A stretch of DNA of 21,188 nt from NCBI GenBank assembly GCA_902795785.1, contig CADBMK010000070.1, positions 1 through 21,188 on the forward strand. The letters run 5' to 3'. The DNA is from an uncultured Bacteroidia bacterium. GTDB lineage: Bacteria; Bacteroidota; Bacteroidia; Bacteroidales; UBA932. Of this stretch, positions 7,754 through 15,502 are shown piece by piece (the first letter of the stretch is position 1; each line of letters starts with the position of its first letter). The notes beneath the pieces were generated by a model. That model was not told the DNA's origin. It made no database searches and was given only the letters and a program-made list of their open reading frames with translations. A program made the position numbers and the translations under genes.

Positions 7754-9138
7754 TGGACAGGGGGGAGTTTCTTTATGGCGATTTCGTTTCGCAATTCAGT
7801 TTTCCGCCGACAGCCGACCAGGATGCGCTCCTGAAGGATGTGGCCGGATTCATCGTCAGTGACGATTACGATATCCTTGTAATTAACGGATATGCCGGAA
7901 CGGGCAAGACGACGGCGATAGCTGCCGTCACCAAGTCCCTTCTTGAACTGAAGGTCCGCTCCGTTCTGCTGGCACCTACAGGCCGCGCCGCCAAGGTCCT
8001 TTCTAATTATACACATCGTCCGGCCTTTACCGTCCATAAGCATATTTACAGGGCCAAGGGCTTCAAGGAAGGAGGATGGGGAGATTTCTCCCTGGCTCCT
8101 AACAAGGCCAGGGACACCCTTTTTGTCGTGGACGAGGCCTCGCTTATCGGACTTGACAATAATCTCATGGAGGACCTTGTTTCCTTTGTCCGTAACGGAG
8201 TTGACTGCAAACTGATCCTGATAGGGGATTCGGCCCAGCTTCCTCCTGTGGGAATGGACGAGAGCCCGGCTTTCTTCAAGGAGTTTATGGACGGCTTCGG
8301 GGGCGTCTGCTATTCCACCCTCCGGGAAGTCGTGCGTCAGAAACTTGAGTCCGGAATCCTTTATAATGCCACAATCCTGAGGAACCACATTGAGAAAGAC
8401 TCTCCTGAAGGAATTCGTCTGCATCTTCCTTTCCCTGACGTGGAGAGGCTCAGGGGCGGCGACCTGATTGAAAAACTCCAGGATGCCTATTCAACGTACG
8501 GAGAGGATGAAACCGTAGTCCTCTGCCGCTCCAACAAAAGGGCCCTCAGGTATAACGCCGGCATCAGGGCTATGGTGCAGTTTGAAGAGGACCAGCTTGT
8601 CCGTGGGGACAAGGTGATGATAGTTAAGAACTGCTACCAGTTTGTGGAGAATATTGAGGGAATGGATTATATTGCCAACGGAGACATCGCCAAGATTGTC
8701 GGCTCGCCGAAGCATTTTGAAGAGAGGTACGGACTGCATTTTGCGGACGTCACCCTGTCCTTCCCTGATTACGGCGACCAGGAAATTGATGTGAAGGTCA
8801 TACTGGATGCCCTTCAGTCTGAGACTGCGTCCATCTCCGCAGAGCAGCAGGAAGCCCTTTTCCAGGGAGTTCTGGAAGACTATTCGGACCTGAGCACCAA
8901 GAAGAAGAGATATGATGCCGTCAAGGAGGATAAATACTACAACGCCCTCCAACTCAAGTACGCAAGCGCCATCACCTGCCACAAGAGTCAGGGTGGCCAG
9001 TGGGACTGTGTCTTTATTGACAATCCATTCTGGATGGATGAGCTGACGACGGACGACCTTAAGTGGATGTACACGGCCATGACCCGTGCCGTAAAGAAAG
9101 TTTATCTGGTTAATTTCAAAGATGAATTCTTTGACTGA
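7753..9138 (+). CDS. RecD/Pif1-like superfamily 1 ATP-dependent DNA helicase
   Basis: 461 residues, cytoplasmic. SF1 helicase motifs in order: Walker A GYAGTGKTT (46-54, Lys52), motif Ia LLAPTGRAA, Walker B VVDEAS (Asp127-Glu128), motif III GDSAQLPPVG (158-167), then a UvrD_C_2-like region with GDKVMIVKN and NGDI, CHKSQGGQW near 415 and a motif VI-like YTAMTRA near 445. Bacteroidetes carry many such stand-alone RecD-like proteins; the lack of an N-terminal RecBCD-interaction or long RecD2 extension separates it from RecD and RecD2. A DNA repair or replication-fork role is inferred. The start is the ATG at 7753 inside TGATG, one base shared with the trkH stop; a GTG one codon upstream is possible. 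The stop is one base from the next ATG. Its location between a K+ transporter and a peptidase is unexplained. Confidence 0.9.
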   Translation: MDRGEFLYGDFVSQFSFPPTADQDALLKDVAGFIVSDDYDILVINGYAGTGKTTAIAAVTKSLLELKVRSVLLAPTGRAAKVLSNYTHRPAFTVHKHIYRAKGFKEGGWGDFSLAPNKARDTLFVVDEASLIGLDNNLMEDLVSFVRNGVDCKLILIGDSAQLPPVGMDESPAFFKEFMDGFGGVCYSTLREVVRQKLESGILYNATILRNHIEKDSPEGIRLHLPFPDVERLRGGDLIEKLQDAYSTYGEDETVVLCRSNKRALRYNAGIRAMVQFEEDQLVRGDKVMIVKNCYQFVENIEGMDYIANGDIAKIVGSPKHFEERYGLHFADVTLSFPDYGDQEIDVKVILDALQSETASISAEQQEALFQGVLEDYSDLSTKKKRYDAVKEDKYYNALQLKYASAITCHKSQGGQWDCVFIDNPFWMDELTTDDLKWMYTAMTRAVKKVYLVNFKDEFFD

Positions 9139-9139
9139 T

Positions 9140-11155
9140 ATGAAGAAGTTTTTTGCCATTATCATCGCCCTGGCTGCGGGCGTTCCCGCCTTTAGTCAGC
9201 AGCAGAAGATTCCTGTGAATTATAAATGGGTTTCATCTAAGGAGGTCGTGTTCTCCTATGACGGAACCTATACGGATTTGAACGCGTTCTCAGTCAATCC
9301 TGTTAACGGAAAGATTCTCCGCGGAGTCAAGGCTCCAGAGAAATTCGCTTCGTTTCCGCTTAGTCCGGACGGAGCCGTGAACCTTACATATTCCCCGGAT
9401 TCCACAAAACTGGCTTTTACCAGGAACAACGACCTTTATGTTGTGGACATCGCCTCAGGGAAAGAGTCCCGCTTGACTTTTGACGGAACTGACCTTATCC
9501 TGAACGGATACGCTTCCTGGGTTTATTACGAGGAGATTTTCGGCAGACCAAGCAAATACCGCGCGTTCTGGTGGAGCCCGGATTCCAGAAAGATCGGTTT
9601 CTACAGGTTTGACAACAGCGAGGTTCCTATGTTCCCTATTTATTCTGCTAAGGGACAGGACGGAAGCCTCAGGCAGACCAGGTATCCTAAGTGCGGAGAG
9701 AATAATCCTAAGGTGAGAATTGGAATCGTTGATCTGGACACGGAGGCAGTAACCTGGGCTGCGTTCGATGAAAACGAGGACCAGTATTTCGGTACTCCTT
9801 TCTGGGGCGCTGACAGCAGGAAGTTCTTCGTTTCCAGGGAACCGAGAACTCAGAATACCCTTGACCTCTATGCCGTTTCCGCAGAGGACGGTACCCTTAG
9901 TCATATCTATCACGAGACTTACAAGACCTGGCTGGACTGGATTGACGGAATGCTTTTCGGAAAGGACGGACTCTATATGGTCCGCAGCTTTGAAACTCTC
10001 TGGCAGCAGATTTATTATCTGAGCTATGACGGAAAGGTCTTCCGCCGCCTTACCGACGGAAAGAACTGGAGAATCAGCCTTGTGGATGTGGATGAAAAGA
10101 AGGGAGAGGTTTATTTTACCGCCCACAGGGATGCCACTGTCCGCAGGACTTTCTATAAGGTTGATTCCAAGGGCGTTATTTCAGCCCTTACGGATCCTGC
10201 TTATCACGCGTTGGGTATTCAGCTTTCACCGGACAAAAAGCATTTCGTGGCTGTTACCTCGAATTTCTCTACGCCTAACCAGATCAGAGTTTACAACACG
10301 GCCAACCCACGGAAGAACATCAAGGTGGCTGATCAGGCAGCCGAGGGTTTCGATATCTCCAAGTGCATCGTCCCGAGCCTCGTGTCCATCACTACTTCGG
10401 ACGGCCTTGTCCTTCCCGGCATGATAGTATATCCGAAGAATTTCGACCCTTCTAAGAAATATCCCGTTCACGTTGACATTTACGGCGGTCCTGACCATCC
10501 TATGGTTATAGACAGCTGGAAGGGCAATGCCAGATACAGGTGGTACTGGGAAAACGGCATCATCGAGCTTACCGCCGACTGCCGTGCGGCCGGACATAAC
10601 GGCAGGGAAGGCCTGGACCGAATCTATCGTCAGCTTTCAGAGATTGAGGTAAGTGACTTCTGCGAGTGGGCGTCCTGGCTTCAGGGACTCCCTTATGTGA
10701 AGGGGGACAAGATCGGTGTTGAAGGTTTCTCGTTCGGCGGTACGATGACGTCCCTCCTTGTCATGGACCATCCTGACAAGTTCCATTATGGAATAGCAGG
10801 CGGAGGCGTGTATGACTGGTCTCTCTACGATACACATTACACCGAACGCTTTATGGATACTCCTCAGAACAACCCTGAGGGTTATGAAAAGACCAGGGTA
10901 ATCGGCCATGTGGGCAATTACGTTGCTGATGTTGACAAGGACAATTCTGACGTGATGCTGAAACTTACCCACGGCACAGGTGACGACAACGTTCATTTCC
11001 AGAATACCCTTCAGCTGGTAGATGCTCTTCAGAAGGCTGGAAAGGAATTCGAATTCATGATCTATCCTGACGGAATGCACGGCTACCGCGATGAGCAGGG
11101 ACGGCACTTCCAGGCTGAAAACAGAAAGTTCTGGCTTAAATATCTGAAGAATTAG
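9140..11155 (+). CDS. Secreted dipeptidyl peptidase IV (S9B family)
   Basis: 671 residues. Signal peptide MKKFFAIIIALAAGVPAFSQ with likely cleavage before QQQ, so exported, probably periplasmic. The N-terminal two thirds is the DPP-IV beta-propeller and the C-terminal third an alpha/beta-hydrolase (S9). The triad is intact: Ser531 in GFSFGG, Asp615 in GTGDDNVHF and His647 in GMHGY; the 32-residue Asp-His spacing equals that of human DPP4. The double-Glu motif that holds the substrate N-terminus is present (Glu131-Glu132 in WVYYEEIF). It should remove N-terminal X-Pro or X-Ala dipeptides from peptides, consistent with peptide-using Bacteroidales. The ATG at 9140 starts right at the signal peptide; an in-frame ATG at 9122 lies inside the helicase gene. 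Last gene of the ROK operon. Confidence 0.95.
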   Translation: MKKFFAIIIALAAGVPAFSQQQKIPVNYKWVSSKEVVFSYDGTYTDLNAFSVNPVNGKILRGVKAPEKFASFPLSPDGAVNLTYSPDSTKLAFTRNNDLYVVDIASGKESRLTFDGTDLILNGYASWVYYEEIFGRPSKYRAFWWSPDSRKIGFYRFDNSEVPMFPIYSAKGQDGSLRQTRYPKCGENNPKVRIGIVDLDTEAVTWAAFDENEDQYFGTPFWGADSRKFFVSREPRTQNTLDLYAVSAEDGTLSHIYHETYKTWLDWIDGMLFGKDGLYMVRSFETLWQQIYYLSYDGKVFRRLTDGKNWRISLVDVDEKKGEVYFTAHRDATVRRTFYKVDSKGVISALTDPAYHALGIQLSPDKKHFVAVTSNFSTPNQIRVYNTANPRKNIKVADQAAEGFDISKCIVPSLVSITTSDGLVLPGMIVYPKNFDPSKKYPVHVDIYGGPDHPMVIDSWKGNARYRWYWENGIIELTADCRAAGHNGREGLDRIYRQLSEIEVSDFCEWASWLQGLPYVKGDKIGVEGFSFGGTMTSLLVMDHPDKFHYGIAGGGVYDWSLYDTHYTERFMDTPQNNPEGYEKTRVIGHVGNYVADVDKDNSDVMLKLTHGTGDDNVHFQNTLQLVDALQKAGKEFEFMIYPDGMHGYRDEQGRHFQAENRKFWLKYLKN

Positions 11156-11165
11156 TTAGGCTACG

Positions 11166-11288
11166 AGCTCCAGGCTGTCTTCTCCGGCCGCCTTCGCTTC
11201 GCTCATCCCACCACTGCGCTTCGCTTGTGGTCCCCCCGTTCATGAGGCCACGGGCGGCCACAGGCTCCGGAGAAGACAGCCTGGAGCT
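11166..11288. repeat. 123-base nested palindromic element between convergent genes
   Basis: The outer arms are a perfect 22-bp inverted repeat: 11166-11187 and 11267-11288, starting AGCTCCAGGCTGTCTTCTCC. Inside are further nested pairs: GGCCGCC (11186-11192) with GGCGGCC (11253-11259), CTCAT (11202-11206) with ATGAG (11242-11246), and ACCAC (11210-11214) with GTGGT (11227-11231). A nine-base direct repeat CGCTTCGCT occurs at 11195 and 11217. The right arm runs two bases into the stop codon of the minus-strand methyltransferase. There is no T tract, so it is not a classic intrinsic terminator, although it could stop or stabilise transcripts from both sides. It may also be a copy of a dispersed REP-like or miniature mobile palindrome; one window cannot decide. 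Confidence 0.85.
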
Positions 11289-12471
11289 ACGCTCTTCTGC
11301 AAATTAGAAGCAGGTTCGCATCCATTCCGTCGGAGTGTATTCCGAAGATGTGACGTCCTGAATTGTTGGAGGTCTTTATGCCAAGTCTTGCTCTCAGGGA
11401 ATCACTTGAAAGAGGAATGTTCCTGGCAGTGACGTCTGCGTCAGGGTATTCTTTTCCGGCAGCCTTCAGGCTCTTTTTGTCAAGGGGAAGAATCTTCTCA
11501 ATGACATAGTTCCTTCCTGTGGGGATTGGCTCCGTTCCAAAATATATGTGGGTATTTACCCCCGCTTTCTTTACGCCGTAGAACTGGCTGACCCAGTTGA
11601 AAAGGCCGGCCTTGGTGATGGACTTGCCGGGTTCGAAGAGAATCTGACCCTGCTCGATTGTCTTTGCGATTTCCGCCTTTGAATTGCGTTCCGCTCCGGG
11701 CTCGGGCCTTATTATGGTTCCGTCCTCGTTAAGGATGAGGCTGAAGTCTCCGTTGTAACCTTTTTCCAGGAGCACCAGAAGTTCCTTGCATTCTCCTCCT
11801 GAAGCTACGATATGGATTTCCTTTATGCTGTCAAGGCGCTCCGCCAGCATGCTGATGTCGGCCATAGGGGAGAGTTTAAGGATTACCCTGGCGGTCTTTT
11901 TGAATACTTCAGGAAGTAATGTGAGGACATCCGGGCTGCAGTCTTCCAGGAGGAAGACCTTCCTGCCTGAGGAGTCCCTTCTGGCAGGGTCGATGAATAC
12001 GGTGTCCCAGCCTTCGGACAGGAGGCCTTCAATGGTGAGAGGGGTGACTTCAGTGTTTGAGAAGACGATGTTGTCCAAGCCCAGCCTTTGGAAGTTGTGT
12101 TTGGCCGCAGCCACCAGTTCAGGGTTCATGTCGTTGTAGAGAACCTTTGACGAAACCGCGCTGAAAGCCGCCACATCCACTCCAAGCCCCGAGGTAAGGT
12201 CGGCGACGCTTCCGCCCGGGGGCAGGAGGCTAGCCTTGTAGGCAGCCGTGGCTGCCGAACTGCATTGCTCCGTACAGATGCGGGTTGGATAGATGAGGTC
12301 TGGAATCCCGTACCATTGAGGGACCTTGGTTTTCATCTTTTTCCTTCCTTCGAGGGTATAGATTACGGCGTCCCTGCCCAGGCCGTTTTCCAGCTGGGGC
12401 CAGACCGTGCTCTTTGACAGAATCAGTCTTGAGGGATCGTCGTTTTCGTGTTCAAGGATAAACTCTTTCAC
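11287..12471 (-). CDS. PG_1098-type class I SAM-dependent methyltransferase with THUMP-like domain
   Basis: 394 residues from a GTG start. N-terminal ferredoxin-like region containing PQWYGIPDLIYPTRICTEQCSSAATAAYK, the Bacteroidetes signature of this family; then a Rossmann methyltransferase with SAM motif I VADLTSGLGVD (from about residue 89) and motif IV VFIDPARRD (about 156-164); then a THUMP-like C-terminus (RNIPLSSDSLRARLGIKTSN and HIFGIHSDG). The family is annotated as SAM-dependent methyltransferase of unknown substrate; an RNA substrate is inferred from the THUMP-like fold. The frame extends upstream to a TTG at 12519, but family members start only a few residues before the FI-EH motif, matching VKEFILEH at the GTG. 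A TATTTTTG element ends four bases before the GTG. Convergent with the DPP-IV operon, divergent from the hexomutase. Confidence 0.85.
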   Translation of the reverse strand: MKEFILEHENDDPSRLILSKSTVWPQLENGLGRDAVIYTLEGRKKMKTKVPQWYGIPDLIYPTRICTEQCSSAATAAYKASLLPPGGSVADLTSGLGVDVAAFSAVSSKVLYNDMNPELVAAAKHNFQRLGLDNIVFSNTEVTPLTIEGLLSEGWDTVFIDPARRDSSGRKVFLLEDCSPDVLTLLPEVFKKTARVILKLSPMADISMLAERLDSIKEIHIVASGGECKELLVLLEKGYNGDFSLILNEDGTIIRPEPGAERNSKAEIAKTIEQGQILFEPGKSITKAGLFNWVSQFYGVKKAGVNTHIYFGTEPIPTGRNYVIEKILPLDKKSLKAAGKEYPDADVTARNIPLSSDSLRARLGIKTSNNSGRHIFGIHSDGMDANLLLICRRA

Positions 12472-12475
12472 ATGA

Positions 12476-12483
12476 CAAAAATA
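12476..12483 (-). promoter_or_regulatory. Possible -7 element before the methyltransferase (TATTTTTG)
   Basis: The minus strand reads TATTTTTG, matching TAnnTTTG, followed by four bases and then the GTG start codon, the same spacing as at yicC. No -33 box is visible. The alternative promoter for this gene is the minus-facing half of the inverted repeat at 12526-12552. Confidence 0.35.
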
Positions 12484-12501
12484 GGGATAATCGGGTATTA
12501 T

Positions 12502-12533
12502 TTTGGAATAGACGGGCAAAAAATCTATATTTG
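12502..12533 (+). promoter_or_regulatory. Promoter of the phosphohexomutase gene
   Basis: TTTG at 12502-12505, 20 bases, then TATATTTG at 12526-12533, a full match to the Bacteroidetes promoter pattern. The expected start is near 12538, leaving a leader of about 27 bases to ATG 12565. The -7 element is the left half of an inverted repeat. Confidence 0.75.
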
Positions 12534-12552
12534 GTTTAATTGACCAAATATA
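12526..12552. promoter_or_regulatory. 10-7-10 inverted repeat at the hexomutase transcription start
   Basis: TATATTTGGT (12526-12535), seven bases, then ACCAAATATA (12543-12552): perfect 10-bp arms. The left arm is the plus-strand -7 element; the right arm is an identical -7 element on the minus strand facing the methyltransferase. It can be read as an operator, a short leader hairpin, or a symmetric bidirectional promoter with two start sites almost coincident. Confidence 0.6.
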
Positions 12553-12564
12553 AAATATTACACT

Positions 12565-14226
12565 ATGACAGATTACAAGGCAGTTGCTCAGAGTTGGATT
12601 GACGGTCCATATGACGAAGAAACCAAAAAAGAGGTTAGGGCATTACGTGACAGCGATCCGGCCGGGCTGGAAGATGCTTTCTATCGCAATCTTGAATTCG
12701 GCACAGGCGGACTGCGCGGCGTTATGGGCGTGGGTACCAACCGAATGAACAAATATACGGTGGGTATGGCAACCCAGGGCCTTGCCAATTACATCAAGGC
12801 AAATGTCAAGGGAGACGACATCAAGGTCTGCATCTCTTTCGACAGCAGAAACAACAGCAAGTTCTTTGCGAAGATTACGGCTGACGTCCTTTCCGCAAAC
12901 GGAATCCACGTTTACATATTCGATGACCTCAGGCCTACTCCTGAGCTCAGTTATTCCATCCGCCTTAAAGGTGCCACTGCGGGTGTGATGGTCACTGCAT
13001 CTCACAATCCAAAGGAGTACAACGGCTATAAGGTATTCTGGGAGGATGGCGGCCAGATCACCGCTCCGGTTGACAAGGATATCGTTGACCAGGTTGCCCT
13101 GATTACCGATCCTTCAATGGTGAAGTTCACCCCGGGTGAGGGCGCCGGCAAGATTGAGGTTATGGGATCCGAAGTTGACGAGTGCTATGTCCGTGACATC
13201 ACGTCCCTTACTCTCAGTCCTGAGAGCCGTGCCCGTCACAAGGATATTAAATTTGTCTATACACCTCTGCACGGCTGCGGCGTGAAACTTGTCCCTGAGT
13301 GCCTCCGCAGACTTGGCTTTGAGAATATCTACAATGTGCCGGCCCAGGATGTGAGCGACGGAAATTTCCCTACCGTTGTTTCTCCTAATCCGGAAGAACC
13401 GGCTGCCATGAAGATGGCTCTTGACAGGGCTGACGAGGTGGGCGCCGACGTGGTGATGGCAACGGATCCGGATGCGGACCGTATGGGTATCGCCGTGCGT
13501 GACAACGAGGGCCGCATGGTCCGTTTCAATGGAAACCAGACTGCCTCCCTGCTTACATATTACATCCTGACCAGATGGAAGGAACTCGGAAAACTGGACC
13601 CTACAAAGTACGTGGTCAAGACTATAGTTACAACTGAACTCATCACCGAAATCTGCGAGAAGTTCGGCGTCAAGGTATATAATGTCCTTACCGGCTTCAA
13701 GTATATTGCCGAGGTGGTCAAGGCCAACGAAGGTAAGGGGGAATTCATCTGTGGCGGCGAGGAAAGCTTCGGCTTCAATGTGGGCCAGTTCGTCAGGGAC
13801 AAGTGCGCCCAGGTGGCGTGCTGTATGGTGGCTGAGGCTGCGGCCTGGGCTGCGGACCAGGGACTTACCCTCTATCAGCTGATGGAAAGGATCTATTCGG
13901 AATTCGGATACCGCAAGGAAGGCCTTGTTTCCCTTGTACGCAAAGGAAAGAGCGGAGTAGAGGAGATTCAGGGTATCATGGCGGCATACCGCTCTAATCC
14001 ACCTGAAAAACTGCTTGGTTCTCCTGTGGTTAAGGTTGTGGATTATCTTGAGCCGGAGAAGACCGGACAGCCTAAGAGCAACGTGCTCCAGTTCTTTGAC
14101 GAGGATGGCGACGTGGTGTCAATCCGCCCTTCAGGAACCGAGCCTAAGATCAAATTCTACTTTGGAGCCAAAGGCGCTGACGCTGACGCAAAAATCGAGG
14201 CTTTGAAGAATCAGTTTGTGAAATAA
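12565..14226 (+). CDS. Phosphoglucomutase/phosphomannomutase (alpha-D-phosphohexomutase)
   Basis: 553-residue cytoplasmic enzyme that interconverts hexose 1- and 6-phosphates, feeding glycogen, envelope polysaccharide and nucleotide-sugar synthesis. The four domain signatures occur in order: the phosphoserine loop TASHNP with catalytic Ser146; the Mg2+ loop DPDADR (Asp301, Asp303, Asp305); the sugar-specificity loop GGEESFGF (397-404); and the phosphate-binding loop RPSGTEPK (from Arg521). The N-terminal FGTGGLRG and the overall length match the PGM2/PgcA-like branch rather than shorter AlgC/GlmM enzymes. ATG 12565 lies about 27 bases after the predicted transcription start. The gene has its own promoter and is followed by another promoter, so it is probably monocistronic. 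Whether glucose or mannose phosphate is preferred cannot be told. Confidence 0.93.
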   Translation: MTDYKAVAQSWIDGPYDEETKKEVRALRDSDPAGLEDAFYRNLEFGTGGLRGVMGVGTNRMNKYTVGMATQGLANYIKANVKGDDIKVCISFDSRNNSKFFAKITADVLSANGIHVYIFDDLRPTPELSYSIRLKGATAGVMVTASHNPKEYNGYKVFWEDGGQITAPVDKDIVDQVALITDPSMVKFTPGEGAGKIEVMGSEVDECYVRDITSLTLSPESRARHKDIKFVYTPLHGCGVKLVPECLRRLGFENIYNVPAQDVSDGNFPTVVSPNPEEPAAMKMALDRADEVGADVVMATDPDADRMGIAVRDNEGRMVRFNGNQTASLLTYYILTRWKELGKLDPTKYVVKTIVTTELITEICEKFGVKVYNVLTGFKYIAEVVKANEGKGEFICGGEESFGFNVGQFVRDKCAQVACCMVAEAAAWAADQGLTLYQLMERIYSEFGYRKEGLVSLVRKGKSGVEEIQGIMAAYRSNPPEKLLGSPVVKVVDYLEPEKTGQPKSNVLQFFDEDGDVVSIRPSGTEPKIKFYFGAKGADADAKIEALKNQFVK

Positions 14227-14253
14227 AATATTTTTAAAAAATATTAAAAAGCG

Positions 14254-14285
14254 GTTGGAACAGAAGAGGGGGAGTATTATATTTG
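14254..14285 (+). promoter_or_regulatory. Promoter of the aminotransferase gene
   Basis: GTTG at 14254-14257, 20 bases, then TATATTTG at 14278-14285. Transcription should begin near 14290, which rules out the in-frame TTG at 14255 as a start and supports ATG 14309 with a leader of about 19 bases. A small inverted repeat TTTGC-GAA-GCAAA (14282-14294) spans the end of the -7 box and the start site. Confidence 0.72.
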
Positions 14286-14308
14286 CGAAGCAAAAAATTA
14301 CACGCGAA

Positions 14309-15502
14309 ATGAATCAACTTTCAGACAGAGTCAACAATCTTGCGGCATCGGCAACTTTCGCCATGCTTCAGAAAACTAACGAACTTAAGGCGGCAGGTGT
14401 GGACATTATCAGTATGAGTGTCGGAGAACCTGATTTCAATACTCCTGATCACATCAAGGAGGCAGCAAAGAAGGCTATCGACGATAATTACTCAAGATAT
14501 TCACCTGTTCCGGGTTACGCTTTCCTCAAGAAGGCAATCGTTGAAAAACTCAAGAAAGAAAACGGCCTTGATTACAAGGAGTCTGAAGTTCTCGTTTCAA
14601 ACGGTGGAAAGCAGGCTCTCTGCAACGTTGTGATGGCTCTTGTCAATGAAGGTGACGAGGTTATCGTTCCGGCTCCATACTGGGTAAGTTACCCTCAGAT
14701 GGCCATCCTCGCAGGTGGTAAGCCGGTTTACATCAGCGCAGGCATCGAGCAGAATTTCAAGATTACCCCAGAGCAGTTGGAGAAGGCCATCACCCCTAAG
14801 ACAAAGCTCCTTATCCTCTGTACACCAAGCAACCCTACAGGTTCAGTTTATTCCAAGGATGAACTTGAGGCCATTGCAAAGGTGGTTGCAAAGCATCCTG
14901 GAATGTTCGTTCTCTCTGATGAGATCTACGAGCATATCAGCTATATCGGAGGCTGCACCTCAATTGCAACCTTCCCTGGAATGAAGGATCAGGTCATTGT
15001 CTGCAACGGCGTTTCAAAGGCCTATGCCATGACAGGTTGGCGTATCGGTTTCATTGCAGCACCGGAGTGGATTGTCAAGGGTGTGAACAAACTTCAGGGC
15101 CAGTATACCAGCGGTCCTTGCTCGCTTTCTCAGGTTGCCGCTACAGTTGCACTGTCCGGAGACCAGAAGTGCGTTGAGGATATGCGCGTTGCATTTGAGC
15201 GCAGAAGAGACCTTATCGTTGATCTTGCAAGCCAGATTCCAGGCCTCGAGGTCAACCGTCCTGACGGTGCGTTCTATCTCTTCCCTAAGTGCTCATCGTT
15301 CTTTGGCAAGAAGTATGGCGACAGGGTTATCAACACATCGAGCGACCTTGCCATGTATCTTCTTGAAGAGGCTCACGTAGCAACCGTAGGCGGTGATTCA
15401 TTCGGCGCTCCTGAGTGCTTCAGAATGAGCTACGCTACCTCCGATGAGAACATTAAGGAGGCTCTGCGCAGAATCAAGGAGGCTCTTGCTAAATTGAAGT
15501 AA
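14309..15502 (+). CDS. PLP-dependent class I aminotransferase, aspartate type
   Basis: 397 residues, cytoplasmic. Transfers the amino group between aspartate and 2-oxoglutarate (oxaloacetate/glutamate); close relatives of this I-gamma branch also use prephenate. Fold-type I landmarks: SVGEPDFNTPDHI near the N-terminus, SNGGKQAL (cofactor phosphate loop), Asn175 in SNPTGS, SDEIYEHI, the Schiff-base Lys237 in VSKAYAMTGWRIGF, and Arg372 in FRMSYATS for the substrate carboxylate. Start chosen from the promoter position and the typical MNQLSDRVNNL N-terminus. Its last 14 bases overlap the 3' end of the convergent nth gene. An aspC-like name fits, but substrate range is not established here. Confidence 0.92.
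   Translation: MNQLSDRVNNLAASATFAMLQKTNELKAAGVDIISMSVGEPDFNTPDHIKEAAKKAIDDNYSRYSPVPGYAFLKKAIVEKLKKENGLDYKESEVLVSNGGKQALCNVVMALVNEGDEVIVPAPYWVSYPQMAILAGGKPVYISAGIEQNFKITPEQLEKAITPKTKLLILCTPSNPTGSVYSKDELEAIAKVVAKHPGMFVLSDEIYEHISYIGGCTSIATFPGMKDQVIVCNGVSKAYAMTGWRIGFIAAPEWIVKGVNKLQGQYTSGPCSLSQVAATVALSGDQKCVEDMRVAFERRRDLIVDLASQIPGLEVNRPDGAFYLFPKCSSFFGKKYGDRVINTSSDLAMYLLEEAHVATVGGDSFGAPECFRMSYATSDENIKEALRRIKEALAKLK

Noticed and set aside
11156..11300. The palindrome as a rho-independent terminator
   Set aside because: A 79-base interval between arms and no T tract on either side; it may affect transcripts but is not a standard terminator.
14227..14245. AT-only inverted repeat AATATTTTT-A-AAAAATATT after the hexomutase stop
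   Set aside because: The stem has no G or C and is followed by A rather than T runs, so it is more likely AT-rich promoter-upstream sequence than a terminator.
14282..14294. Small inverted repeat TTTGC-GAA-GCAAA at the aminotransferase start site
   Set aside because: Five-base arms partly made by the -7 consensus itself; too short to claim as a separate operator.
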